Shown: positions 43,596 to 52,365 of the stretch, piece after piece
Position numbering within the stretch: position 1 is the stretch's first letter
Layout of the letters: every line of letters starts with the position of its first letter
From: JAFGAS01 sp963809875
GTDB taxonomy: Bacteria; Desulfobacterota; Zymogenia; Zymogenales; Zymogenaceae
Direction: 5' to 3'
Length of the DNA stretch: 64,000 nt
Assembly (NCBI GenBank): GCA_963809875.1
Contig: CAWELC010000005.1
Location: 310,001 to 374,000, forward strand
The notes under the pieces: generated by a model
What the model saw: the letters and a program-made list of their open reading frames with translations, nothing else
The model's database searches: none
What the model was told of the DNA's origin: nothing
Program-made: the position numbers and the translations under genes

Positions 43596-44327
43596 ATGAG
43601 TGTTTCGGTTCGCCGGTCGTTCGTGCGTACCTGTCTTGTCCTGTTATGTCTCCTGATTCCCGCAAGTCTCTTCGCGGACGACTACGGGACGGTTTGCTCT
43701 CTCCTGCTCAAGGCCAAGAACCGCGCGGATAGTCTTACCGACTACACTCTGACCCTTACGAAACAGGAACGGGTGGGAGGAAAACTGCTGCCCCAGGACA
43801 CGGTATTGATCAAGTTCAAGAAGCCCCTCTCACTCTATATCAAGAACCTTAACGGGAAGCATATAAACCGGGAAGTTATCTACGTTAAGGACATGAACGA
43901 CAACAAAATGATCGTAAGCCCGGCGGGTCTCTTCGGGGGGCTGAGCGTGCGGATTTCTCCGGATCACATCATGGCCAAACGGGAAAGCCGCCATACGATC
44001 ACCGAAGCGGGGCTCCCCAACATCATGACTCGAATGGCCCAGATGATCGAAAACGACAAGAAGAAGAGCGGCTCCTCCCTCACGGCGACCTACCTTGGAG
44101 AAGGGTACTGCTCGCCGGAAAGAGTAATCCGTGTCAGGATCGATAACAGCAGCTACGCGCCGAGAACGGAAATAGCCCTCGACGCGTCAACGCTGCTGCC
44201 CGTCGAAATCACCTCATATGATACCGACGGCTCACTCCTGGAATATTATCGCTACCGGGACATCACGACCAACGTGGGCCTGACCGACGCCGATTTTGAC
44301 CCCAAAAATCCCGCGTATCATTTCTAG
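43596..44327 (+). CDS. Secreted DUF1571-like protein (LolA/LolB-like fold)
   Basis: I start at the ATG at 43596 (six bases after GGAG) rather than 43584. The signal peptide is SVRRSFVRTCLVLLCLLIPA, cleaved before DDYG. The mature part has the DUF1571-type sequence DSLTDYTLTLTKQERVGGKL, VLIKFKKPLSLYIKNL and LGEGYCSPERVIRVRID. The fold is probably the half-barrel seen in lipoprotein carriers. A role in outer-membrane lipid or lipoprotein handling is inference. It is divergent from the sigma operon, with a possible promoter (TTGAAG at 43537, 17 bases, TATTAT at 43560). Confidence 0.65.
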   Translation: MSVSVRRSFVRTCLVLLCLLIPASLFADDYGTVCSLLLKAKNRADSLTDYTLTLTKQERVGGKLLPQDTVLIKFKKPLSLYIKNLNGKHINREVIYVKDMNDNKMIVSPAGLFGGLSVRISPDHIMAKRESRHTITEAGLPNIMTRMAQMIENDKKKSGSSLTATYLGEGYCSPERVIRVRIDNSSYAPRTEIALDASTLLPVEITSYDTDGSLLEYYRYRDITTNVGLTDADFDPKNPAYHF

Positions 44328-44452
44328 CCGAAGTCGAAAGGAGCAACGGCCGTCGACGGCATGACTCCAAAAGAGACCGCCGCCCGGCCCTCTGTGCAAG
44401 GCGTCGATCCGCCTCCCCCAGGCGACGCACATCCGACCGGCACGCGCTCCGT

Positions 44453-46159
44453 TCACCTCACCACGTCATACGGCCACATGACGATGCCTCCGTCCATAAA
44501 TTTCACGTCGTTGAATCCCAGCCCTTCCAGGATCTTTGCCGCCTCGTACCCCCTGAGACTGATCTTGCAGTACGCAATGATCTCCTTATTCTTGGGCAGG
44601 GTGTGAGCCTCTGTCCTCAGCTTCCCCAGGGGTATGTGGACGACCTTGTCGGACGGGAGCCGGCCGTCAGCGGAGAGCTCGAGTGGCATGCGAACGTCAA
44701 GGAACACGCAATCGTCGCCCCGTTTGATCCTCTCCATCGCCTGGGCCGGCGTGATACTCTTAGCGATGCCGTCCAGCTTGTTTCTCATTATGTTGGCGGC
44801 GGTGATGATGTTGTCCATTGCCGAGGAGTAAGGCGGTGCGTACCCGAGGTCCAGGTTGGCCACCTGGTCGACGGTAGCGCCGAAGTTGAGGGCGGTGGCG
44901 GCCACGTCGATGCGCTTGTCAGCGTCCCCCGGTCCGATGATTTGGGCGCCGAGGAGCCTGCGACTCTTTGTGTCTGCAACAAGCTTAATGACGATGGTCT
45001 TGGCCCCCGGGTAGAAATGGGCCTTGTCGGGGGCAGGTGAAAGGACGGTCTGAACGTCAAAGCCCGCTTTTTTCGCCGCGGCCTCCGAGAGCCCCGTGGC
45101 TGCCGCTGTATAGTCAAAGACCTTGACGATGGCGGTTGGGCACACCCCCCTGAACAGTTCGCTTCCCCCGGCCACATTGGTGCCGATCACCCGCCCGTGT
45201 TTATTAGCCGTCGACCCCATGGGGACATTGACGCGTTTGCCGTGGACAAGGCCGATCTGTTCCACGCAGTCACCCCCGGCGTAGATGTCGGGGTCTGAGG
45301 TTTTCATCTCTTCATCGATGAGGATACCGCCCAACTCCCCGATCTTAAGTCCGCTGTCTTTTGCGAGCTTGGCGTTGGGTTTCACGCCGACGGCAACCAG
45401 CACGAAATCGGCCGGGATCTCGCCCTTGTCGGTGACGACGCTTGCCGCGTTGCCCTGGCCGTCGCCGGTGATCCTGGCGACCTTCGTATCGGTCATGACG
45501 GCCACGCCCTTTTCTACCAGGTGCTTGGTCAGATATGCGCTCATCTCGGCATCGAAGAGACCGGGCAGGATACGATCCATCATCTCGATAATGGTGACAG
45601 AAAGGCCCTTCCTGACGAGCGATTCAGTTACCTCCAGGCCGATGAGGCCCCCGCCGATGACGACCGCCTTCTTCAGCTTCCCACCGGAGGTGGCCTGGTC
45701 GATCTTCACGGCGTCCTCGACGCACGCCTGGGAGCAGAGGGTAAAGACATTGTTGACCGAATCCCGTCCGGGAATATCCGGCATGAACGGGGCGCCGCCC
45801 GTCGCGAGCACCAGCTTGTCATAGGGGATCTCGGAGTGGGTGCCGTCGGCGGTGTTGACCACGTGAACCGTCTTCTTTGTGCGGTCAATCGACTCGGCCA
45901 GCGTCCGGTTGAGGACGGTGATGTCCTTCACGTTCTTGAAGAAGACGGTGTCCCTCACCACACCGATGGGCGTCTCCATCAGCCCCTTCACGTCCTTAAC
46001 GTCCCCCGACAGGAAATAGGGGATGCCGCACCCGGCGTACGAAAGGAGCTCCCCTTTTTCGATGATGGTGATCTGAGCCTCGGGGTCAAGCCGCCTCGCC
46101 CGAGCGGCGGTCTTCGGACCGCAGGCCACGCCGCCGACGATAACGATCTTCTTTGGCAT
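44453..46159 (-). CDS. CoA-disulfide reductase-like FAD/NAD(P) oxidoreductase fused to a rhodanese domain
   Basis: At 568 residues this is the CoADR-RHD architecture. It has an N-terminal FAD site (IVIVGGVACGPKTAARARR), the single redox-active Cys 44 in YAGCGIPYFLSGD, an NAD(P) Rossmann motif (VIGGGLIGLEVTESL) and the dimerisation domain. A C-terminal rhodanese domain carries Cys 531 in AYCKISLRGYEAA. Family members reduce CoA disulfide, persulfides or polysulfide, with the rhodanese passing sulfane sulfur. I start at the ATG at 46159 (GAGGAGAATAGA before it); the frame extends 35 codons further without homology. It fits a sulfur-using or oxygen-stress role in an anaerobe. Confidence 0.9.
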   Translation of the reverse strand: MPKKIVIVGGVACGPKTAARARRLDPEAQITIIEKGELLSYAGCGIPYFLSGDVKDVKGLMETPIGVVRDTVFFKNVKDITVLNRTLAESIDRTKKTVHVVNTADGTHSEIPYDKLVLATGGAPFMPDIPGRDSVNNVFTLCSQACVEDAVKIDQATSGGKLKKAVVIGGGLIGLEVTESLVRKGLSVTIIEMMDRILPGLFDAEMSAYLTKHLVEKGVAVMTDTKVARITGDGQGNAASVVTDKGEIPADFVLVAVGVKPNAKLAKDSGLKIGELGGILIDEEMKTSDPDIYAGGDCVEQIGLVHGKRVNVPMGSTANKHGRVIGTNVAGGSELFRGVCPTAIVKVFDYTAAATGLSEAAAKKAGFDVQTVLSPAPDKAHFYPGAKTIVIKLVADTKSRRLLGAQIIGPGDADKRIDVAATALNFGATVDQVANLDLGYAPPYSSAMDNIITAANIMRNKLDGIAKSITPAQAMERIKRGDDCVFLDVRMPLELSADGRLPSDKVVHIPLGKLRTEAHTLPKNKEIIAYCKISLRGYEAAKILEGLGFNDVKFMDGGIVMWPYDVVR

Positions 46160-46418
46160 TCTATTCTCCTCTATCTGATTATCTATTGCGGACCAGTTCT
46201 TTTCCCCGTCACCTGTAACGACGGATGGTCGATCCGCCGGCACGACAAAGAGCGCCCGCTTCACGTCATGTCGGCTTTAAGCCCTCGCTGCTGGGAAAAT
46301 GTGGGAAAGAGTCGTTCCGAATGAGTAATTCAGTGATAAAGCTCCAAGGCGCAGGAATTACTTTATGGTCTAAATCATACAGATGGGGGTGTGGGCGAAA
46401 GGATTCACGGCCCCACTG

Positions 46419-46955
46419 CTATTTCGGGCCGTATCCCTTTTCGAGCCACTGCTGGAAGTGAGCCGCAAGAAGATGAACAAGCGGGAGGCTCACGGCGATG
46501 ACGATGACGGCGGTTACCGTCCAGATGAACGTTGAGGCCGCAGGCAGCGGATGCCGTGAGTTGATGACAGCGAGCGCCCAGACGCAATAAGGGGCGGCGA
46601 TAAGGCTCGTAATGACGACCGGGACATAGCGTCTGACGACGATGAACTGACCGACGTGAACGATCAAGTGGATGAAAAAGCCGATCAACATTCCGGCCCA
46701 CAGGGCGTACAGGCCGAGCTCAACGGAAATCAGGGTGACGGCGGAGACCATCAGGAACATGGCAGCCACCGCCAGCGCGAACGAAGACGTCGAAAGCCCG
46801 TTGAAGTGGGGGAGCATCCGGGCGGCTATGCGCGGGAAGCGGCGCGTGAGAAAATCGGCATTCTTGTCAACCCACGGCTGCATCATGATGATCTCCTCGA
46901 AGTCGTGGATCATAAAAACGATCGGCAACAGCCACATGACGGTCTCGGTTTTCAT
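46419..46955 (-). CDS. HXXEE-domain membrane protein
   Basis: This 178-residue protein has four to five hydrophobic helices. The first carries the family motif IHDFEEII (HxxEE), followed by MQPWVDKN and later GFFIHLIVHVGQFIVVRRY. The function of HXXEE proteins is not established; the His/Glu cluster suggests a metal or membrane hydrolase site. It begins 30 bp after the acyl-CoA ligase on the same strand. A 259-bp gap, with an 8-bp inverted repeat (AGTAATTC 46324 / GAATTACT 46355), separates it from the CoA-disulfide reductase. Confidence 0.75.
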   Translation of the reverse strand: MKTETVMWLLPIVFMIHDFEEIIMMQPWVDKNADFLTRRFPRIAARMLPHFNGLSTSSFALAVAAMFLMVSAVTLISVELGLYALWAGMLIGFFIHLIVHVGQFIVVRRYVPVVITSLIAAPYCVWALAVINSRHPLPAASTFIWTVTAVIVIAVSLPLVHLLAAHFQQWLEKGYGPK

Positions 46956-46985
46956 AGCATCTAACCTATATTTCCACGAATTTCT

Positions 46986-48689
46986 TCACTCGCCCGGTGA
47001 CGCCTCACGTGCGTCGTCCTGTCTCTCGATCTCCTGCTCCCTGAGCGCCTTTCTCAGCACCTTTCCCATCATGCTCTTGGGCAGATCGTCGCGAAACTCA
47101 ATGATCTTGGGGACTTTATACGATGCGAGGTTCTTCTTGCAGTAGGCGGTGATTTCATCGGCCGTGGCGATCTGGCCCTCCTTGAGCACAATGAAGGCCT
47201 TGACCGTCTCACCCCGGTACGGGTGGGGGATTCCGACGGTCACGGCGTCCCTGATCTTGGGGTGGGCGTAGAGGACCTCGTCTATCTCCCTCGGATAGAT
47301 ATTGTAGCCCCCGGCGATGATCATATCCTTTTTACGGTCGACGATATAGAAGAACCCGTCCTCGTCCATTACCCCGATGTCGCCGGTGTAGAGCCACCCG
47401 TCTTTGAGCACCTGCGCGGTCTCGTCCGGCCGGTTCCAGTAGCCCGCCATTACCTGCGGACCCTTGATCAGGATCTCACCCGGCTGCCCCGGCTTCATCG
47501 GGGTCACCCCGTCGTCCGCGTCCACGATTCTCGAATCGGTATTGGGGATCGGGAATCCGACGCTGGCGGTCTTGCGCATGCCGAAAAACGAATTGGCGTG
47601 GGAGACCGGGGCCGCCTCCGACAGCCCGTATCCCTCGATGATCCGACCGCCGGTGAGCCGCTCGAACTCGTTCATGACCACCACCGGCAGGGCCGAGGCC
47701 CCGGAGAAACAGCCCTTGATGGAGGAGATATCGTACTTCTTCAGATCAGGGTGGTTGATAATCCCGACGTACATGGTCGGCACGGCGCAAAAATAGGTCG
47801 GTTTCAGCTTCGGGATAGCCGAAAGTAGCATATTCACGTCAAACCGGGGGATGAGCTGGATCTGCGCGGCCTGCCAGATCGGCATGACGGTGCACATCGT
47901 CAGGCCGTAGATATGAAAGGCCGGAATTACCGAGATGTGACGCTCCCTTCCCTCGACGGCGTTGGTAAAATAGCTGCCGATCTGAACGGTACAGGCGATG
48001 ATATTGCGGTGGGTCAGCATGACACCCTTGGGGGTGCCGGTGGTGCCCCCGGTATACTGCAGGAGCGCGAGATCGGCGGGCGCAGGCGCCGGAACATCAA
48101 CGGCCGGGGCGTTGGCCTTGATGATATCCTTAAAACGGGTCACCCGCTCGTCGGGAAGGGCGGGGACCCACATCCCCTGGCGCCTGGCGACGATGGGGTA
48201 AAAGAGGGCCTTGAGGGGGGGGAGGTAGTCCCGGATGTTGGTGACGATGACTCGTTTGAGGGCAATGCCTGCCATGATCCCCTTGACGCGCTTTTCCCAG
48301 AGGATATCGAGGGTTATGAGCGTCTCGGCGCCGGAATCGTTGAACTGGAACGTCAGCTCCCGCTCAACATAGAGCGGGTTAAAGCCCACCGCCACGGCCC
48401 CCAGGCGGAAACAGGCATAAAAGGCGATGACCGACTGGGGACAGTTGGGCAACATGATCGCCACCCTGTCTCCCTTTTTAACCCCCATTGCGGCAAGCCC
48501 CGAGGCCATCCGGTCCACGTGGTCCTTGAGCTGGGTGTAGGTCAGGACGTGACCCATAAAATAGGTCGCCGGATTGCCCGGGTAGTTCTCGCGGGCGCGG
48601 GTTAGCACGTCGTAGATGGTAATCTCGGGGATATCCATCGTGGGAGTGACACCCTTGTCGTAGTAGTGGTGCCATTTTCGCGGTTCCAT
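46986..48689 (-). CDS. Long-chain acyl-CoA ligase (AMP-forming, FadD-like)
   Basis: This adenylate-forming enzyme activates a fatty acid with ATP and CoA. The 567-residue protein has the P-loop YTGGTTGTPKGV (about 220), the EGYGLSEAAP motif (about 360), YTGDIGVMDEDGFFYIVDRK and GGYNIYPREIDEVL. The catalytic Lys lies near the C-terminus (SMMGKVLRKALRE). Chain length preference cannot be read. It has a strong promoter of its own. Confidence 0.9.
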   Translation of the reverse strand: MEPRKWHHYYDKGVTPTMDIPEITIYDVLTRARENYPGNPATYFMGHVLTYTQLKDHVDRMASGLAAMGVKKGDRVAIMLPNCPQSVIAFYACFRLGAVAVGFNPLYVERELTFQFNDSGAETLITLDILWEKRVKGIMAGIALKRVIVTNIRDYLPPLKALFYPIVARRQGMWVPALPDERVTRFKDIIKANAPAVDVPAPAPADLALLQYTGGTTGTPKGVMLTHRNIIACTVQIGSYFTNAVEGRERHISVIPAFHIYGLTMCTVMPIWQAAQIQLIPRFDVNMLLSAIPKLKPTYFCAVPTMYVGIINHPDLKKYDISSIKGCFSGASALPVVVMNEFERLTGGRIIEGYGLSEAAPVSHANSFFGMRKTASVGFPIPNTDSRIVDADDGVTPMKPGQPGEILIKGPQVMAGYWNRPDETAQVLKDGWLYTGDIGVMDEDGFFYIVDRKKDMIIAGGYNIYPREIDEVLYAHPKIRDAVTVGIPHPYRGETVKAFIVLKEGQIATADEITAYCKKNLASYKVPKIIEFRDDLPKSMMGKVLRKALREQEIERQDDAREASPGE

Positions 48690-48740
48690 GGCGGCCTCGA
48701 TAAATAAGCGGGGAACAAGAGTGAAGCTTATGATAATAAA

Positions 48741-48769
48741 AGTATAATAGAAAAGGGAAGACGTGTCAA
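48741..48769 (-). promoter_or_regulatory. Strong sigma-70 promoter for the acyl-CoA ligase
   Basis: On the minus strand TTGACA (48769-48764), 17 bases, TATACT (48746-48741), about 50 bp before the ATG at 48689. It lies in a short AT-rich gap. Confidence 0.75.
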
Positions 48770-48809
48770 TGGATAGGGAGGCAGAAAACCGTAAATTTTT
48801 AATATATCA

Positions 48810-50797
48810 TTACCCGTCCGCCGCGTGTCTGCCGACGGCCCTCACCGTGAGTCGTGCCTCGATGAGGACCCTGTTGGACTCATCGCCGCCCCAGTGCTCC
48901 TGCCAGTCGCCGGTTATCCGGGACTCGACGGAAGGACCCGTCTCGATCTCCTGCATGACGAGGGCCGAAAGCTGTTCCATAGCCGCGGCCTTGGCGTCCG
49001 CAAGGCTGCCGAAACTCTTTCTCTCTTCCGGAGTGAAAAGGACGAAGCCGCCGTCTCCAAAGGAGCGGATTACCGCCTCCCTCAGCGCGAGCACGATTCC
49101 CGATACGGCCCCTATGGCCCCGGCCACCGCCGCATCCTCCGGAACGACACAGTCGGCTCCGAGTTTTTGGGCGACGGGCGAAACAAACAGGCTCACGGGC
49201 GCCCCAACGCCGATAATCGTCCGTTCCATGCCGATATCCAGTCGCACCCCTCCCGCGTCCCTCCCATCGTGGAGCCACGCGGCGGCAGGCTTTGCCAGGA
49301 TTCCGAAGTCGGAAAAGCCGTCGTTGGTCTCCGCGCCGAGGGACGAGGCGACCAGCAGGAAGAAGAGCCGCTCCCCGATCGCATCGATGACCCGCCGGGA
49401 AAGCTCTTCAGGGGTGATTCCCATGAAACGCGCCGCCACCGATAGCGCGCGGGAGGACGCCTCGCGGTCGCCGACGGCCGCCAGGCCCGCAGCATTGAAG
49501 ACATCGGTGGGTGTCAGACCGGCACGGATGACGAGGCCCGCGGGTATAAGGCGGTCCAGGCTGCGCTCCAGAGTGAGCCATTGGCGAACGTCGGTCGTTT
49601 CCGCCTCGCTGACCGGGGAGGGGCCGATCCGTTCCAGGGCGTCGCGATATTCGGCGGCGGCCTCGGCCGCGGGCTGCGTTATCCAGAGTGCATAAAAGTC
49701 GGTGGGCTGGTGCCGTGACGAACGGCTTATGGAGCCCTCCAATCGGGCGAGGCGGTCGGTGATCTCCGGGTATCGCTCGGCGAGCCTCCCGACGGGTAGT
49801 ACCCGGGTCGGGCCCACGCAGACCGTCTGGCGGTCGGCGTAATCGATGAGGCTGTCGCCGCCCAGTCCCGTCGTCTGCATGTCGACGGCCGAGACGAAGG
49901 TACGGTATTCTCCCACCCGGGCGCCCCGGCCGCAGAGACGGGGGACGCCCGCCGAGAGCGCCGCGATGTCGGTGGTAGTCCCCCCCACGTCGATCACGAT
50001 CGTATCGACGCCCTCGGCAAGGGGCGCAAGCGTCCTGGCTCCCACCACGGAGGCCGCCGGTCCCGAGAGGATCGTCTCGATGGGGCGGGAGCGGGCCGTT
50101 GCCTCGCTCATCAGCGAGCCGTCCCCCCTGACGACCATGAGGGGGGCGGCGATCGAGAGGCGGGAGAGTGCCCCGCTTACCGCGTCCAGGAGTTCGGCTA
50201 TCAGGGGGATGAGCCCGGCGTTGAGTGCCGCGGTGGTCGCGCGCACCTCGGCGTCCAGGTCCATCGAAAGGCGGTGTCCCAGGACAACGGGCTTTTCCGG
50301 TCGCCTTTGCTATGACGGCCTCCACCCGGTTCTCGTGGCGGGGATTGCGGACCGAAAAATAGGAGGCGCACGCGTAGGCGGATACGTCCCGATCGACCGC
50401 CGCGATGAAGTCCTTCACCGCCTTTTCGTCGAGCGGGGCCGCCTCTTCGCCCCGTACGGTGTGTCCTCCGGCGATACGGCCGTGTCACGACCCCGGGGAT
50501 GGGCACGGACAGGTCCCTCTCGTAGCCGACGATCAGAAGGCCCACCGGGCGGTTCTTTCTCTCGACCACGGCGTTGGTGGCCAGCGTAGTCGAGAGGCCG
50601 ACGAGGCTGACCGCGCGCGGATCGTGGATGGAGAGCCCGCCGATGGAATCAACGATGCCGTCGATAAGCCGCTCGTGTGTGGTGGGGGCCTTGGATTTTG
50701 CGACGATCCTGCGCGCCGCGGGGTCAAAGAGGACCGAATCGGTAAAGGTGCCGCCGGTGTCGATACCCAGAAAGAGGGGCGGACTCTGACGACTCAC
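48810..50797 (-). CDS. Hydantoinase/oxoprolinase (HyuA-like) family protein, two frameshifts
   Basis: This is an ASKHA-fold ATPase-like protein of the HyuA group. The N-terminal piece (50797 to about 50470) has LFLGIDTGGTFTDSVLFD and LVGLSTTLATNAVVERK. A second piece lies near 50418-50290 (MKDFIAAVDRDVSAYACASY). The third (about 50280-48810) has VVRGDGSLMSEATARSRP, LSGPAASVVGA, VIDVGGTTTDIAALSAG and IGVGAPVSLFVSP. The two frame breaks fall near 50470 and 50285. Its GTG overlaps the TGA of the upstream corrinoid-activation-like gene (GTGA), so the two are coupled. Family members hydrolyse hydantoins or 5-oxoproline, but HyuB is absent here. Confidence 0.78.
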
Positions 50798-51492
50798 AGG
50801 GACGCCCCCATGATCTCGAACATCGATCGGCCGGGGCAGTCCTTCCTGTCGCAGATCTGGCAGGGGGTTTTGGTGAATATCGCATCCGGCCTCCCGATTC
50901 CCAGGATACCGGAGACGCTCTTCTTCGGGATCATCAGGAAGGTGTCGGTGAGGGCTATCCCGATGCGCGAGGGTGCGATGAGGTCAAACAGGACCCGCTG
51001 TTCGGCGAGGTCCCACCGGCACTGACCGGGGCCGAAAGGGGGGGTCACGTGCACCAGCCGCGCGGCGCGGCCTCCGCGGTAAAGACCCTCCCGATAAAGG
51101 GCGATGGAGGCCCGCGCCAGCACGAGAGAGCCGGCCGTATCCAGCAACACCGACGAGAGCACGTCGCCCGCGCCGGAAAGGCGCGAGGCCTCGGCGTCGA
51201 GCTCCGGCCCCAGGGTAACGGCGTAGACCGCCGCAAGGTCGGAGCCTTCGAGGACCTTGCCCAGGATCTTTCCGGCAAACCTTCCGTCCCCAGGAGAATG
51301 GCGCCGTCGTCGTCCGGCGGCCGTCTCATGGACTTCGTAGACCGCCCGGGGTCGCGCCAGGGCCCGGGCGCGCTCGACGGTCCGGTCGGCGACCTCCACC
51401 AGGCGCGGGGGGGCGGGCCGCTTGTCGGAGTAGCCGGCCAGCTTCAGCAGCGTTTCCGAGTCGATTTCAATGGGAAGGTCGTCGATGATCAC
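50794..51492 (-). CDS. Vitamin-B12-dependent methionine-synthase activation-domain-like protein
   Basis: This 232-residue protein resembles the MetH activation domain as a stand-alone unit. VTPPFGPGQCRWDLAEQRVL is the equivalent of the SPGY region, followed by IGIALTDTFLMIPKKSVSGI, the most conserved stretch. The C-terminus CQICDRKDCPGR has three cysteines and may bind a metal or Fe-S cluster. Such stand-alone proteins are found with corrinoid methyltransferase systems. No methyltransferase or corrinoid protein lies in the window. Residues 100-120 (HETAAGRRRRHSPGD) look out of frame, while the next frame reads DDDGAILLG, so two compensating indels are possible. GTG start. Confidence 0.68.
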   Translation of the reverse strand: MIIDDLPIEIDSETLLKLAGYSDKRPAPPRLVEVADRTVERARALARPRAVYEVHETAAGRRRRHSPGDGRFAGKILGKVLEGSDLAAVYAVTLGPELDAEASRLSGAGDVLSSVLLDTAGSLVLARASIALYREGLYRGGRAARLVHVTPPFGPGQCRWDLAEQRVLFDLIAPSRIGIALTDTFLMIPKKSVSGILGIGRPDAIFTKTPCQICDRKDCPGRSMFEIMGASL

Positions 51493-51684
51493 GGCAATCT
51501 CCGGTTATAGGTTATCGGGCTCATGCGCTCGGTGCGCGTCCGGGTTCCGTTCGACGGAAACGCATCTATTATAGCAGAAGATCTCCGTCGGGAAAAGAGT
51601 CTTATACGCGTGGGTCGGAAAAAGGCGGAGCTGAGCGGGCCTGGCGCGTCCGGATGCCGGATCCGCTCCCCCGCCTCCAACGGA

Positions 51685-51716
51685 GAAAAAAAAACCCGGA
51701 GTCGATCCGGGTTTCT
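51685..51716 (-). terminator. Rho-independent terminator after the DUF1858 gene
   Basis: On the minus strand AAACCCGGA pairs with TCCGGGTTT around a short loop, followed by a T-run of about nine. It lies 25 bp after the DUF1858 stop. Confidence 0.88.
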
Positions 51717-51740
51717 TTCGATCACCCTGACTGGCAGGGG

Positions 51741-51977
51741 TCAATTCGCCGCCGTTTTCGCCTCCGGTTCCCCGGCGCTCTTGTTGAGCTCGCCGACGAT
51801 AAAATCCACGTCCAGCCCGTGCACCATCGCGCCGTCGCCCAGCGTCTCCATCCGTGCCGCGGGGCACGCAAAGCAGCCGCCGTGGAAATATTTCCGAAAG
51901 ACCTCCGCGGTCTCAGGATATAATTTCAGGACTTCGTCGATTGACATGTCGGCCGTGATCTTCTTGGTATCAGCCAT
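51741..51977 (-). CDS. DUF1858 domain protein (redox-disulfide type)
   Basis: I start at the ATG at 51977 (MADTKKITADMSIDEVLKLY), preceded by CCGGAGGAACC; the frame is open ten codons upstream. The 78-residue protein is the DUF1858 domain, seen alone or fused to hybrid-cluster proteins. The motif GGCFACPAA gives the CxxC (Cys 35, 38). The C-terminal tail is short and charged. A role in redox or Fe-S/NO handling is known only by association. It has its own promoter and terminator and is a single-gene unit. Confidence 0.82.
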   Translation of the reverse strand: MADTKKITADMSIDEVLKLYPETAEVFRKYFHGGCFACPAARMETLGDGAMVHGLDVDFIVGELNKSAGEPEAKTAAN

Positions 51978-52015
51978 GATATTGGTTCCTCCGGATTCAG
52001 ATTTCATTCACTACT

Positions 52016-52044
52016 AATATAGTAGAATATGTCCCGTTTGTCAA
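52016..52044 (-). promoter_or_regulatory. Sigma-70 promoter for the DUF1858 gene
   Basis: On the minus strand TTGACA (52044-52039), 17 bases, TATATT (52021-52016), about 39 bp before the ATG. This is half of a divergent intergenic region (52008-52365, 358 bp) that holds two promoters and no gene. Confidence 0.72.
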
Positions 52045-52142
52045 GGCCTTTTCTGTATTTCAAAATAGTACAGCGGCCCCAAAGAAAAGGCAAGTATTTT
52101 CCCGGATAGCCACTCCTTTTTTTCCACCGGGTCGTTATCCTC

Positions 52143-52171
52143 TTGACATTCAATCAATCGGTTGATAGACT
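52143..52171 (+). promoter_or_regulatory. Promoter with palindrome before the RND exporter
   Basis: TTGACA (52143-52148), 17 bases and TAGACT (52166-52171). The spacer contains the inverted repeat ATCAA-TCGG-TTGAT (about 52153-52166), which also touches the -10 box and looks like a repressor operator. It lies about 195 bp before the ATG at 52366. I see nothing else readable between them. Confidence 0.5.
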
Positions 52172-52365
52172 TTTAACCTCGTACGAGGGCGCTGCCCTGT
52201 AGAGGCGGGAGGAGAGGTGGCTCTCCATCCGTGGAATAACGCGTCATCGATTTCGTACAGCATTATGTAAGCGCATTCGTTTTAGTACCGGGTACGCCGG
52301 GAAGGCCGGGTGCGTATGGCGGGTCAATCGTCTCCATTAAACTCACTTACGCTAATGAGACCATC

